DNA of 64,000 nt, from NCBI RefSeq assembly GCF_016278365.1, contig NZ_JADQBZ010000008.1, positions 248,001 through 312,000 of the forward strand, given 5' to 3'. The DNA comes from Methanolobus sp. Its GTDB lineage: Archaea > Halobacteriota > Methanosarcinia > Methanosarcinales > Methanosarcinaceae. A model generated the notes under the pieces. That model searched no databases, was not told the origin of the DNA, and worked only from the letters and a program-made list of their open reading frames with translations. A program made the translations under genes and the position numbers. Of this stretch, positions 53,570 through 62,760 are shown in pieces. Position 1 is the stretch's first letter. Each line of letters starts with the position of its first letter.

Positions 53570-54565
53570 TTATACTTCCTTAACCTTGAATGATTCAAGG
53601 AGGATACCCGGATTGATCTTTCCGCTGGTGAAGGACTTCTTGGACTTAAGGTCGTTTATCGTTATCTTTGCTGGTGCGAACATGCCTGCATCCACCTTGA
53701 AGAAGTCAAAGCCGGCCTCTTTGAAGGTGTTATAGAAGGGCTTACCAAAGTCCTTAGAGGTTGTGGATGGGGCCTTCTTTACGAATTCCTCGAGCTTCTC
53801 GGCATCTCCGTACTCTACGGTGTAATAGGTCTCACCACAGTAGATGATACAGTCGTTGGTGGAACCCATGCACTTTGTATCGTCCCCGACTATAGGTGCA
53901 ATAGGGGCAACACCAAAACCACTCTTAATGGTGTTAATGTCAAAACCGATGGATTCAAGTTTGTGTATACCTGTCTCGACCACGCGGGCTGAGATCTGCA
54001 CGCAGCCTGCGATGGAAGCTGTGGGTGCAACAGCAATATAAACATTCTCTGTGTCGACACTGCAATGCTTGGCTATATATTCAACTACCTCTTCGGTTGG
54101 AAGGGCACTTGATTCCATGACAAGTACTGCAAATTCGGAATCATCCTTGTAACCGATCTCCTCATAGAGCTCTTTTGGCTTGAGACCAAGTGCTCTTGCA
54201 GGACCGGAACCCATTCCGAAGTATTTACCTACGGAGATTCTCCAGCCTGCATACTGGGAAGCCATGCATGCAATTGTCGGATGATCTGTGGCAACCTGTA
54301 TTGCCGGCACGGGAAGCCCGTCAATATCGAACTTAGTATAGCTGATATCTGCAAGGTCAGCAAGACACAACCGTGCAAGGTACATACCTGCATCATAGCC
54401 GCCTTCCATATCGACACCACAGTCAATGATCGTTGCACCATTCTCAAGCTCAGTGGATTTTATCTTAAGCTCTTCTTCCCAGTCAAGCATCTCATCGATG
54501 ATCGCAATTCCCTTTTCGTTGACACTTATCACATTATCACTCTTATACAGTTGATTGACTGTCAT
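53570..54565 (-). CDS. mch: methenyltetrahydromethanopterin cyclohydrolase
   Basis: 331 residues from ATG 54565 ([20 protein letters not shown]); an ATG five codons earlier also exists. Family motifs: [49 protein letters not shown] and [27 protein letters not shown]. It catalyses the reversible hydrolysis of methenyl-H4MPT to formyl-H4MPT, a core step in methyl oxidation during methylotrophic methanogenesis. TATA-like GCATATATAAG is at about 54580. Confidence 0.96.
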   Translation of the reverse strand: MTVNQLYKSDNVISVNEKGIAIIDEMLDWEEELKIKSTELENGATIIDCGVDMEGGYDAGMYLARLCLADLADISYTKFDIDGLPVPAIQVATDHPTIACMASQYAGWRISVGKYFGMGSGPARALGLKPKELYEEIGYKDDSEFAVLVMESSALPTEEVVEYIAKHCSVDTENVYIAVAPTASIAGCVQISARVVETGIHKLESIGFDINTIKSGFGVAPIAPIVGDDTKCMGSTNDCIIYCGETYYTVEYGDAEKLEEFVKKAPSTTSKDFGKPFYNTFKEAGFDFFKVDAGMFAPAKITINDLKSKKSFTSGKINPGILLESFKVKEV

Positions 54566-54650
54566 TGTACAGGTAAGCATATATAAGTTTCGAAAATATG
54601 CATGCCAGCGAGCACAGATGAAATGTGCTGATGTTATAACTGCAGAACTC

Positions 54651-56129
54651 TTACTCCGCTTTTTTCAGTGTCAGCCAGAAAACACTTCCCTGACCTTGCG
54701 GGTTGTCAAGCACCCCAACCTGCTCATTATGCAGATCAATTATCCTCTTGACAATTGCAAGCCCTATACCACTACCTCTTACACTGTCCTTATGCAGGCG
54801 CTTGAAGCGCTCAAAGACCGCAAGTTTGTCCTTGTCAGGAATACCATCACCCTGATCCGTGAAACTTATCTTCCATTTATCCCCTGCATCATCAATTTTT
54901 ACTTTAATGATGCTCTCATCAGCAGTATATTTCACAGCATTTGATGCAAGATTGCTGAACACCCTTTCGATCATAGGGTTAACCACCGCGGGATATGCTC
55001 CTTCGAATAGAAGATCGATATTAACTCCTTTGTTTTGCATGTCCAGTGAGAAATTGTGAACAGAATCCGTTAACATAGAAGCAACATCCATCCGGACAAA
55101 TCCAATCTCGTCAATTGATTCAAGTTTTGCAAGATGGGCTGCACCCTCTATAAGATCGATAAGTTTGTTAGTGGATTTTGAGATATTCTCAATGATGGAC
55201 TTCTTGCTTTCATCCATCTCGACATCTATCAGGAGTTCACTAAATGATTTAATAAGGCCTGCAGGATTCAGGAGATCGTGCCGCAAAATGTCAGTAAAGA
55301 GATCCTTGAGTTCGTTGGAACGTTCCAGTTGACGGGCGTATTCATTTAACTGGACCTCTGCTTTCCTTCTTTCAGTGATATCTTCCCCGGATATCAGTAA
55401 CCCGGAGAAATTGCCCTCCTCATCCCTGAGCAGAGAATCATACCATAGGAAAAAACGCTCTTCTCCACTGCTGACTATAAGGGGATACTCTTGATATTCG
55501 TGCTGTTTGGTAACTCCCCTCAACAGGTCATCGTAAGATCTCCTCACATCAAATGAATAGTTCTCCGGGACGAAAGAACTTATCCAGTTCTTGTTAACTA
55601 TCTTCTCCTTTTTGTACCCCAGGAAGTCCGAACCTTTCTTATTGATATGTACCAGATTGTAATCTTTATCCAGGACTGCTATCAAGATACCTACATAGTC
55701 CATATAGTCATAAGCCTTGTTGCGGTCCATAAGCAGAGCATCATGCTGCTGCTTGATTCTTAAAAGAGATGAAAGTTTCCGGTCCAGCTCAAACTTTCCC
55801 ACTGGTTTTTTCAAAAATTCATCAGCACCTGCCTCTATTCCTTTCTGGTGATCCTCCTTTGAGGTAAGTGCCGTTATCATGATTATAGGGATAAAATCTA
55901 TCTTGTAATCATGCCTTATGATCCTGCAAACTTCATAGCCGTCCATGTCAGGCATCATAACATCAAGTAAAATCAGGTCAGGCTCTTCGGTTTTCACCTT
56001 GTCGAGTGCATCTTTGCCATTATAGGCAGTAATAACATCATAGTCGTTACTCAGGTATGCACGCATGAGCTCTACATTCAGTAGCTCGTCATCGACAACG
56101 AGTATTTTATGTCTGGCTCTGGAAATCAT
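54651..56129 (-). CDS. hybrid response-regulator/PAS/histidine kinase
   Basis: 492 residues. Receiver domain 1-125 with the phospho-acceptor in [20 protein letters not shown] domain follows (about 138-260; [34 protein letters not shown]). Then comes the dimerisation H-box [19 protein letters not shown], and the ATPase with [18 protein letters not shown] and [13 protein letters not shown]. It is cytoplasmic, with no membrane segment. Its partner is not encoded nearby. The N-terminal receiver suggests phosphorelay with another kinase. Confidence 0.92.
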   Translation of the reverse strand: MISRARHKILVVDDELLNVELMRAYLSNDYDVITAYNGKDALDKVKTEEPDLILLDVMMPDMDGYEVCRIIRHDYKIDFIPIIMITALTSKEDHQKGIEAGADEFLKKPVGKFELDRKLSSLLRIKQQHDALLMDRNKAYDYMDYVGILIAVLDKDYNLVHINKKGSDFLGYKKEKIVNKNWISSFVPENYSFDVRRSYDDLLRGVTKQHEYQEYPLIVSSGEERFFLWYDSLLRDEEGNFSGLLISGEDITERRKAEVQLNEYARQLERSNELKDLFTDILRHDLLNPAGLIKSFSELLIDVEMDESKKSIIENISKSTNKLIDLIEGAAHLAKLESIDEIGFVRMDVASMLTDSVHNFSLDMQNKGVNIDLLFEGAYPAVVNPMIERVFSNLASNAVKYTADESIIKVKIDDAGDKWKISFTDQGDGIPDKDKLAVFERFKRLHKDSVRGSGIGLAIVKRIIDLHNEQVGVLDNPQGQGSVFWLTLKKAE

Positions 56130-56230
56130 ATATGAATCCTAGTATAAACTTAGATTTATATATAATTACCGTAATAAATGCACTTTTGCAAATAATAGTT
56201 AAATGATCAATGCAAAATACAAGTAAAATC

Positions 56231-56677
56231 CTACGGATGGTCAACTATTTCTATAGATCTGACCACTACATGATCGATAAAAGGCTCAAACCCGACGATA
56301 TCTTCTTTTGTTAGGCCTGTTGAATCAAAAACGATTTGTCCTTCAACTGTGATAGAGGAATCGGGACTGATGGTCCTATTGATAGCGAGTGATGTATTCT
56401 CTGCAATGATCCTGCTTGAAATATCCGCCCCAAAAACGGGCTCAATACTATCAATATGTACAGGCCGGTCTCTGTCATTATGGAGTAGAAAACTATAGGA
56501 GTAAAGTTGCTGGTCACTAATGTTCTTATTAGACATTCCTATTGCAGCCGAACTCTCCGTGATGCTTAACTCTCCGAGCACAACAGGCTCAGCAACAAGC
56601 ATAGCCGGTCCCAGTCCAATCAGAATACCTGCAACAAGTGCAACAACATAATAAAGGAAACTCTTATTTGTGCGCAT
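56231..56677 (-). CDS. membrane-anchored extracellular protein of unknown function
   Basis: 148 residues from ATG 56677 (MRTNKSFLYYVVALVAGILIG); an upstream in-frame ATG at 56737 is less likely. A single N-terminal hydrophobic segment (8-30) with a small exterior domain rich in Ser/Thr/Val beta strands (HIDSIEPVFGADISSRIIAENTSL). The sequence SSSITVEGQIVFDSTGLT-like part resembles a small beta-sandwich. The family is unknown. It is separated from the kinase gene by 100 bp on the same strand. Confidence 0.65.
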   Translation of the reverse strand: MRTNKSFLYYVVALVAGILIGLGPAMLVAEPVVLGELSITESSAAIGMSNKNISDQQLYSYSFLLHNDRDRPVHIDSIEPVFGADISSRIIAENTSLAINRTISPDSSITVEGQIVFDSTGLTKEDIVGFEPFIDHVVVRSIEIVDHP

Positions 56678-56957
56678 CTTAAGAGAAGATAACGCAAAAT
56701 TACATAAGCTCTTTGGGGCCAATATCAAGAAATTCACTGTGGGTAAGAGGTGCGAAACTGAGATAACTTAATACTTGATACTAGTTGGTCTGTTAGCACT
56801 GCTGTTGGTTGGTCTGCACATATCTCAGAAAAGATGCCTTAATGGACATTTCGCACCCCGTTCTCCCCATTCTAATATTGGCAGAGTACTATATATAACT
56901 ACTCAGAAGCCATGGCAGAAATTAAACCGGAATGCTGCAAACTATTTATAACATTGT

Positions 56958-57233
56958 ATGTATAATAGTAAGTGCGAATATCAGGTTTCTCCATATATTA
57001 CAGGAGATGAGAATATACACTGTTCAATATGTAATTATAGAAGATCCATTCCTTTGTACACTAAATGCGCAGGGATTGCCGGGAGAACCAGAGCCGGAAC
57101 ATCATATTATTGCAGTCATCCCGATATTGACAATCCGGTACCTGTCATTCCTTCAGATTGTAGCATACTTAATGACTGTCCTGCAATCAAACAACGTGAT
57201 GATGTTTCAACAGAACACAGAACAGCCGGTTAA
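56958..57233 (+). CDS. possible small cysteine-rich protein, 91 residues
   Basis: Nine cysteines, including HCSICNYRR, TKCAG, YYCSH and NDCPAIK, spaced as in zinc-binding proteins. An AT-rich CTATTTATAAC lies about 15 bases upstream of the ATG. No Shine-Dalgarno is visible. The overlapping frame at 56932-57288 has a hydrophobic reading with fewer features, so this one is preferred. It could still be a chance frame. Confidence 0.4.
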   Translation: MYNSKCEYQVSPYITGDENIHCSICNYRRSIPLYTKCAGIAGRTRAGTSYYCSHPDIDNPVPVIPSDCSILNDCPAIKQRDDVSTEHRTAG

Positions 57234-57265
57234 CACGCGACCAAGGATGCAGCATATGTCCTTAT

Positions 57266-57496
57266 TCAGTCTGCTAATTCTCCGATGATCTTATAATCCT
57301 CAAAGACTTCATCTGCGTGAGGTGCATCGTCCATCTGTTCTGTCAGATCGCGTCCGCCTTCATGCTCGTAATGCTCCCCATCCATCCAGGTATCACTGCC
57401 TGTCATATCATAGACATTTCCTTTATAAACAACGTATATTTCTTTTGAGTTCTTGCCATCATACTTTAAAAGCTCTTCTCTTGTGAATTTCCTCAT
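57266..57496 (-). CDS. cytochrome b5-like heme-binding domain protein
   Basis: 76 residues, MRKFTREELLKYDGKNSKEI, then YVVYKGNVYDMTGSDTW and the heme-ligand region EHYEHEGGRDLTEQMDDAPHADEVFED. The HxGG and PHADE motifs of cytochrome b5-type proteins are kept (histidine in HEGG and in PHADE). No membrane segment is present, so it is soluble. Such small heme proteins occur in several methanogens; the partner is unknown. TTAAACAGGGAGGGC precedes the start. Confidence 0.88.
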   Translation of the reverse strand: MRKFTREELLKYDGKNSKEIYVVYKGNVYDMTGSDTWMDGEHYEHEGGRDLTEQMDDAPHADEVFEDYKIIGELAD

Positions 57497-57901
57497 ATTT
57501 GCCCTCCCTGTTTAACCTTATATCTCTTTACGTTTGTAAATTCATATCTCTTTCGACGACATAGATTTTTGATAGCTTTTTTATCCTCGAGGATGAGAAG
57601 ATATCAGGCTGGCTAAATCTATATAGACGAATATTTTATATTTAAACACCTATATAGGTATCTTTTTGTAGGATAGGAACAATCTGTGCGTTAGACCCAT
57701 GATCCGGGAAAATTATTTTCTTGAGTGATTGGTCAGAAAAACGGACATGAATGAAAAACGGTACATCGAAAAAACGGAAAAACGGAGATCAAGGAAAAGA
57801 TGAGGCACCTGAAAACCACCACGCTTTTGGGTGCCTCTGTCCTTACACATTATAAATACAGGACCTCATCTTTTGATTGATTATACTTCTACTTATCTGC
57901 A
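57497..57901. other. 405-bp gene-free region with nested inverted repeats
   Basis: No gene is supported. On the minus strand GAGGCACC/GGTGCCTC (57802-57809 with 57830-57837) forms a hairpin followed by ATCTTTT, a likely terminator for the gene at 57902-58096. A competing stem uses AAAAGATGAGG (57795-57805) with CCTCATCTTTT (57864-57874). The rest is AT-rich, including TATATAGGTATC near 57650, a promoter candidate for the cytochrome b5-like gene. Confidence 0.5.
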
Positions 57902-58096
57902 TTACTTCTTGAGGCGTTCATTATGTTTATTATTGCCTCGTGAGTCTTTACACCACGCGTCAATCACAAGGTCATCGGCACTTCTTGTATCCGGACCTTC
58001 CTCGGGCACTTCACACCAGCTATCTATTTCACTGTCAATAAACGGTACTTCAATATCCTTTACAGATGTCTCTTTTTTCGTTTCTTTAGTTCTCAT
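57902..58096 (-). CDS. small acidic protein with two DxWC motifs
   Basis: 64 residues from ATG 58096 (MRTKETKKETSVKDIEVPFI); an ATG at 58129 is in frame. It contains IDSEIDSWCEVP and ADDLVIDAWCKDS, two copies of a D-x-W-C unit about 22 residues apart. A basic tail NNKHNERLKK follows. I do not recognise the family. The paired WC motifs could form a disulfide or metal site. Confidence 0.5.
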   Translation of the reverse strand: MRTKETKKETSVKDIEVPFIDSEIDSWCEVPEEGPDTRSADDLVIDAWCKDSRGNNKHNERLKK

Positions 58097-58165
58097 CCTG
58101 TTTTCTCCTGCCAGGCACTTCTCCTGCAAGTAAAAATGTTCCCTGATAAGTATTAACTAAAAGTT

Positions 58166-58196
58166 ACCTGCCTGAAGGGCGCTGCTGCAGGCAGGT
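58166..58196 (-). terminator. terminator after the chagasin-like gene
   Basis: ACCTGCCTG (58166-58174) pairs with CAGGCAGGT (58188-58196) around a 13-base loop, followed on the minus strand by AACTTTTAGTT. It starts 13 bp past the stop codon at 58209. Confidence 0.6.
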
Positions 58197-58208
58197 CATT
58201 TATCTTTA

Positions 58209-58922
58209 TTATGCAGCTGATTGCATAGACCTTATCTCTACAAGCTGACCCCACATCCTGATACTCATCATATCCTCTACCGGATATGCAGTGAACTCTA
58301 CTTCCAGCCCGTCTTCCATGAATTCCTCCTCAAGATTCATGGGATCGTAGTTTGTGTTATCCTCACCTGCTATCCCATAAAATCCTCCTTCAAGGTCAAC
58401 ATAGATCACAGTACCTGTCGCCATTATCATGTTTTCCAGAGGCACAACATTCACAGTGAGCTCGAAAGCATCTTCTTCACCGGTAATATCTTCCCACGGG
58501 CGTTTGTAGACTGCTGAAATGTTCTGAACGCCATTCTCAATGAGATCGAAAGTCCAGACGTGTACACCACCGACACCAGTCAATCCCTCGTCTGCAGAGT
58601 GCTGCACATACGTGTCATTCACGAGTGAGAGACCGGAACTTGCTGAAAGGTTCCATGAGTAGCCTGTAGTTGGGTTCTCTTGAAGTTCTATTATTATAGT
58701 ATCTCCCTTAAGAGCCCTGACGATTTCTGTGTTGTTATCTTCTATGTACACAGAAGTTATGGGTTCAAGAGCGGGAAAGTCATTTGCCGGTGCATCCTGC
58801 CCTTCAGGAACATCTGCGTCGCCATTATCCTCAATCCCACTATTATTATCCATGCATCCCGATGTCAGGACTGCAATTGCAACAATCCCTATAATAAGTA
58901 ATATACCTAATGTCTTTTTCAT
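58209..58922 (-). CDS. chagasin-like protease-inhibitor lipoprotein
   Basis: 237 residues from ATG 58922 (MKKTLGILLIIGIVAIAVLTSGC, lipobox cysteine at 23). An acidic linker is followed by a chagasin (I42) type domain whose three loops are recognisable: NPTTGYSWNL, GVGGVHVWTF and YKRPWED. Chagasin-type proteins inhibit papain-like cysteine peptidases. Residues beyond about 165 form an added domain (MATGTVIYVDLEGGFYGI...RMWGQLVEIR) that looks like an OB/beta domain of unknown role. It probably sits outside the membrane. Confidence 0.85.
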   Translation of the reverse strand: MKKTLGILLIIGIVAIAVLTSGCMDNNSGIEDNGDADVPEGQDAPANDFPALEPITSVYIEDNNTEIVRALKGDTIIIELQENPTTGYSWNLSASSGLSLVNDTYVQHSADEGLTGVGGVHVWTFDLIENGVQNISAVYKRPWEDITGEEDAFELTVNVVPLENMIMATGTVIYVDLEGGFYGIAGEDNTNYDPMNLEEEFMEDGLEVEFTAYPVEDMMSIRMWGQLVEIRSMQSAA

Positions 58923-59167
58923 ATTGCATTTTCTCCTATACGTTAACATAGCATTCTCGATATTTATGCATTGTTTAAGCTACAGCTACGCTCGCACTTT
59001 TTCTATCCCAAAGATTACTGCTTATATAATAGCACCAACAAATAGTTTAGAGTCGATATTAGAGTACATCCAGAGTACAACTGTCCGGATATTCTTTCAT
59101 CTAATGGTTACAGGCATAGGGGTAGGAGTTTGCCAAAAATGGATTAGATACAGGTAGTGACAGCAGT

Positions 59168-61198
59168 ATGAATCAAAATCATGAACACATGCATAAAGAT
59201 AGAACAGATGAGGAGAAGCCTGAAAAACAAAAGGAGATAATGAAGCAGGCCCGGCACAAGGACCACCATGCAAGTATGATGGAAGATTTCAAAAGAAGAT
59301 TCGTTGTCTCCCTGGCAATTACCATCCCTGTCCTTATTCTATCGCCCCCCATACAGGGCTTCTTCGGCTTTGAACTTACATTCCCGGGATTTGAACTTGT
59401 GCTGTTCGTACTTTCCTCGCTGATATATTTCTACGGAGGGTTCCCCTTCCTTACAGGATTTATCAGTGAGCTTAAGAGCAAAACACCCGGAATGATGACG
59501 TTGATAGCGGTAGCCATAACTGTGGCTTACATATACAGTTCTGCAGTGGTGTTCGGGCTTGAGGGAGAGATGTTCTTCTGGGAACTGGTCACCCTTATAG
59601 ATATCATGCTACTTGGACACTGGCTTGAGATGCGCTCTGTGATGGGAGCTTCAAGGGCACTTGAAGAACTGGTGAGGATAATGCCTTCTGTGGCCCACCT
59701 GATAAAAGATGATGAGATTGTGGACGTGCAGGTTGACGAACTTGAAGTAGATAATAGGGTGCTTGTCAAACCCGGGGAAAAAGTGCCTGTAGATGGTGTT
59801 GTTACCAAAGGCGAGACCAGCGTTAATGAAGCCATGCTCACTGGTGAATCCCTGCCGGTTACAAAAACAGAAGGAGATACGGTTATTGGCGGGTCCATAA
59901 ACGGCGAGGGGTCTATTGATGTAGAGGTTCGAAAGACCGGAAAGGACACTTACCTGAATCAGGTTATCGAGCTTGTCAGGAGTGCACAGGGCAGCAGATC
60001 CAAGACGCAGGACCTGGCAAACCGGGCAGCTCTGATACTTACTATAATAGCCCTGAGCGTGGGTGTCCTGACCCTTTCAGCGTGGGTATACTTTGGCAGT
60101 CCTTTTGTCTTTGCATTGGAGAGGGCAGTGACTGTTATGGTCATAACCTGCCCTCATGCCCTCGGGCTTGCCATACCCTTAGTTGTAGCTGTATCCACTT
60201 CCCTTGCGGCTAATTCCGGCCTGTTGATAAGAGACCGGCAGGCATTTGAAAGAGCAAAGGACCTGCAAGCTATAATATTTGATAAGACCGGAACTCTGAC
60301 TGAAGGGAAGTTCGGGGTAACCGATATAGTAACTCTGGCAGACATCAGCCAGGATGAGATACTGAAACTTACCGCTTCACTTGAATCGAATTCAGGGCAC
60401 CCGATTGCAGTGGGAATCGTTAATAGTGCCAAAGTAAAAGGGTTTGAGATAAAAGGCCCGGAAAATTTCAATTCCCTTCCCGGGAAAGGTGTTGAGGGTA
60501 TCGTTGAAGGTAGAAGGTTAAAAGTTGTCAGTCCTGGTTATCTCCGCGAGAAAGGAATAAACGTAAATGATGAGAACATAGGGAGAGTAGAAGAGCAGGG
60601 TAAAACGGTCGTATTCCTTCTTGAGGACGACAGGCTGCTTGGGGCTCTGGGACTTGCAGATATTGTCAGGGTAGAATCAAAGGAAGCCATAGACCGACTT
60701 AAGTCCATGGGCATAAAGTGCATGATGCTTACAGGAGATAACGAGTTTGTAGCCAGGTGGGTAGCTGGAGAGCTTGGACTGGATGAATACTTTGCAGGGG
60801 TGTTGCCACATCAAAAGTCTGAGAAGGTAAAAGAAGTTCAGCAGAAATATATTGTCGGGATGGTTGGAGATGGGGTAAACGATGCCCCTGCACTTGTGCA
60901 GGCAGATGTGGGAATAGCTATAGGTGCAGGTACGGATGTAGCTATTGAAAGTGCAGACATTGTACTTGTGAAGAATGACCCAAGGAATGTAGCTGATATA
61001 GCCGTGCTCGCAAGGAAAACGTATTCCAAGATGTTCCAGAACCTTCTCTGGGCCACTGGCTACAACGCTTTTGCGATTCCCCTTGCTGCAGGTGTGCTTT
61101 ACACTTCCGGCATACTCCTCTCGCCTGCAGCCGGAGCTTTTTTGATGAGTATCAGTACGGTCATTGTTGCCATCAACGCAAAAACACTTAGAATGTGA
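59168..61198 (+). CDS. copper-translocating P-type ATPase, CopB-like
   Basis: 676 residues. A His-rich N-terminus (NQNHEHMHKDRT, KDHHASMMED) is followed by eight membrane segments, the TGES phosphatase loop, TCPHALGLAIPLVVA with the CPH metal motif of CopB (P1B-3), the DKTGTLTEG phosphorylation site, MLTGDNEF, GDGVNDAPAL and GYNAFAIPLAAG. It should export or transport copper (or silver) with ATP. The typical CopA-type CxxC metal domains are missing, as expected for CopB. A run of small membrane proteins and a cytochrome c follow on the same strand. Confidence 0.94.
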   Translation: MNQNHEHMHKDRTDEEKPEKQKEIMKQARHKDHHASMMEDFKRRFVVSLAITIPVLILSPPIQGFFGFELTFPGFELVLFVLSSLIYFYGGFPFLTGFISELKSKTPGMMTLIAVAITVAYIYSSAVVFGLEGEMFFWELVTLIDIMLLGHWLEMRSVMGASRALEELVRIMPSVAHLIKDDEIVDVQVDELEVDNRVLVKPGEKVPVDGVVTKGETSVNEAMLTGESLPVTKTEGDTVIGGSINGEGSIDVEVRKTGKDTYLNQVIELVRSAQGSRSKTQDLANRAALILTIIALSVGVLTLSAWVYFGSPFVFALERAVTVMVITCPHALGLAIPLVVAVSTSLAANSGLLIRDRQAFERAKDLQAIIFDKTGTLTEGKFGVTDIVTLADISQDEILKLTASLESNSGHPIAVGIVNSAKVKGFEIKGPENFNSLPGKGVEGIVEGRRLKVVSPGYLREKGINVNDENIGRVEEQGKTVVFLLEDDRLLGALGLADIVRVESKEAIDRLKSMGIKCMMLTGDNEFVARWVAGELGLDEYFAGVLPHQKSEKVKEVQQKYIVGMVGDGVNDAPALVQADVGIAIGAGTDVAIESADIVLVKNDPRNVADIAVLARKTYSKMFQNLLWATGYNAFAIPLAAGVLYTSGILLSPAAGAFLMSISTVIVAINAKTLRM

Positions 61199-61311
61199 TA
61201 TAATATATGTGATATAATATAAATGTGAACCCGAAATCAAAAGATATATCAGATATTAAAATAGAGTAAATATGTAAAAAAGGGAGTTTTTACTTAGGGG
61301 GAATATAAGAA

Positions 61312-61440
61312 ATGATACATGGATTATTAACGGCCTGGCTATCAAAGAAATTACTGCTTCTTCCAAAATGGCTTTTAATATCTGTGGGAGCTGTTATGCT
61401 GGTAAACTGGATTCGGGAGCGCAAAAAAGGTACCGCTTAA
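61312..61440 (+). CDS. 42-residue single-span membrane peptide
   Basis: The reading frame MIHGLLTAWLSKKLLLLPKW continues through a hydrophobic segment (LLISVGAVMLVNWI) to ERKKGTA and a stop. GGGGGAATATAAGA lies directly before the ATG, and almost the same leader (GGGGGATATAAGA) precedes the next gene at 61511. That repeat, plus a sensible transmembrane helix and a basic end, supports it as a real gene, too short for ordinary ORF calling. Role unknown; it may assist the copper ATPase. Confidence 0.7.
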   Translation: MIHGLLTAWLSKKLLLLPKWLLISVGAVMLVNWIRERKKGTA

Positions 61441-61510
61441 GGTATCCTTTTTTGATTTTATTGAGATTACGCGTGCGTCTGGTTAACTGGCAGACCGGGG
61501 GATATAAGAA

Positions 61511-61750
61511 ATGACTTTTATGGATGGTATGATGGGCTACTATGGCTTTTTGCCTATGTTCATGGCCCTGATATTCTGGATACTTATAACAATAGGAATT
61601 GTGCTGCTGGTAAAGTGGTTCATCGACCAGAACAGGATCCAGGGTCAAACAAAAGATATGTCTGCCCTGGAAACAGCTCAGTTACGGTATGCAAGGGGAG
61701 AGATCACCAGAGAAGAGTTCGAAGAGATTAAAAATAATCTGGAGCGATAA
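61511..61750 (+). CDS. SHOCT-domain membrane protein
   Basis: 79 residues. The hydrophobic segment MFMALIFWILITIGIVLLVKWF is followed by the SHOCT motif, LETAQLRYARGEITREEFEEIKNNL. Such short proteins are often encoded next to P-type ATPases or oligomeric membrane proteins, where SHOCT helps oligomerise. ATG 61511 has the GGGGG leader. It ends 3 bp before the cytochrome c gene, so they are co-transcribed. Confidence 0.85.
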   Translation: MTFMDGMMGYYGFLPMFMALIFWILITIGIVLLVKWFIDQNRIQGQTKDMSALETAQLRYARGEITREEFEEIKNNLER

Positions 61751-61753
61751 AGT

Positions 61754-62278
61754 ATGGCCAGAATGACCTTAGTAGTGATTGCACTTGCATTGATCATCCT
61801 GGGTATAGCCGGAATGATATATGTTTTATCAGCTCCGGGCTATCTTCCTGGTGTAAGAGGACCCGGTTATCAAGATACCGACTATCCCATCGATAGTGAT
61901 GCATTGGAAATAGATTATGGATCCAATGGTGAGATGATATACTACACAGGATATAACCAATCAGGGCAGCGCATAGATACAAGCGGAGGTCCGCACTGGT
62001 TCTATGTGCACGAAGGTAGCTGTGTACATTGCCATGGAGAAGATGGGCGAGGAGGAGTTCCCGTAATGATGGGATATGTAGTACCAGCAGATATTACTTA
62101 TGAGGGACTCACTTCGGAGGAACACGCAGGACACGAGCCATACACTGAAGAAACTATCAGAAGAGCTATAAGATCAGGAGTTGACCCTGAAGGACGCCCT
62201 CTTGACCCGACCATGCCAAGGTGGGATATGAAGGATGGGGACATGAGCGATCTGATAGATTATCTGAGAACCCTGTAA
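61754..62278 (+). CDS. membrane-anchored mono-heme c-type cytochrome
   Basis: 174 residues. An N-terminal membrane segment (ALALIILGIAGMIYVLSAPG) anchors an exterior domain with a single heme site CVHCHGEDGRGG and the probable axial Met in DPTMPRWDMKDGDMSDLIDYL, as in class I cytochromes c. It should carry electrons on the outer side of the membrane. Methanosarcinales with cytochromes are known, but a class I mono-heme cytochrome in a copper-ATPase cluster is less usual. Confidence 0.88.
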   Translation: MARMTLVVIALALIILGIAGMIYVLSAPGYLPGVRGPGYQDTDYPIDSDALEIDYGSNGEMIYYTGYNQSGQRIDTSGGPHWFYVHEGSCVHCHGEDGRGGVPVMMGYVVPADITYEGLTSEEHAGHEPYTEETIRRAIRSGVDPEGRPLDPTMPRWDMKDGDMSDLIDYLRTL

Positions 62279-62368
62279 AGCTGTGAGCAAGATTTATACA
62301 GTTCATAAAGTTCATACAACAGCATTAAAAAAGCTAGAAATAAAAATGCTAAAAATGTAAAAATAAGC

Positions 62369-62384
62369 TACCTGAAAGCAGGTA
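62369..62384 (+). terminator. hairpin after the cytochrome c gene
   Basis: TACCTG (62369-62374) and CAGGTA (62379-62384) pair around AAAG, followed by ACTTTG. It is 90 bp past the cytochrome stop and could serve as the end of that transcription unit. The stem is short. Confidence 0.35.
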
Positions 62385-62429
62385 ACTTTGCTGGCTTATA
62401 TCTATCGGGAAAGCATAATCTAAAGCAAT

Positions 62430-62558
62430 TTATCTGCCTTTTTCATGTTTTCCTTCTTCCACCATGGTCAGCTTGGCACCGCAAGTATCACATTTCCCCT
62501 CAGCAGTAATCTGAGGCTGCTTTTCAACATCCTGGTTGCATACTCCGCACTTTTCCAT
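62430..62558 (-). CDS. 42-residue zinc-ribbon protein
   Basis: Frame MEKCGVCNQDVEKQPQITAE, then GKCDTCGAKLTMVEEGKHEK and GR. The two CxxC pairs (C4/C7 and C23/C26) make a compact zinc ribbon. GGAGGTG sits 6 bases before the ATG at 62558, a very good ribosome site. It is too short for the usual gene-length cut-off. It may bind RNA or protein. Confidence 0.75.
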   Translation of the reverse strand: MEKCGVCNQDVEKQPQITAEGKCDTCGAKLTMVEEGKHEKGR

Positions 62559-62760
62559 ATCTTTCACCTCCCCCCATTAGATTAAGATACATTCAAAGTC
62601 TATCCTTATCAGGTATAAACCTAATCACTCTAACAGCGCTACCTGACCATTATTCCGAAACAAAAATAATAGGGGCCACCAAGGAGACGCATCAGAGAGT
62701 ATACAGAAATGAATATCAAAAATATAATTTATCGCAGTCATCTGTGATACCTTCCGGGAA

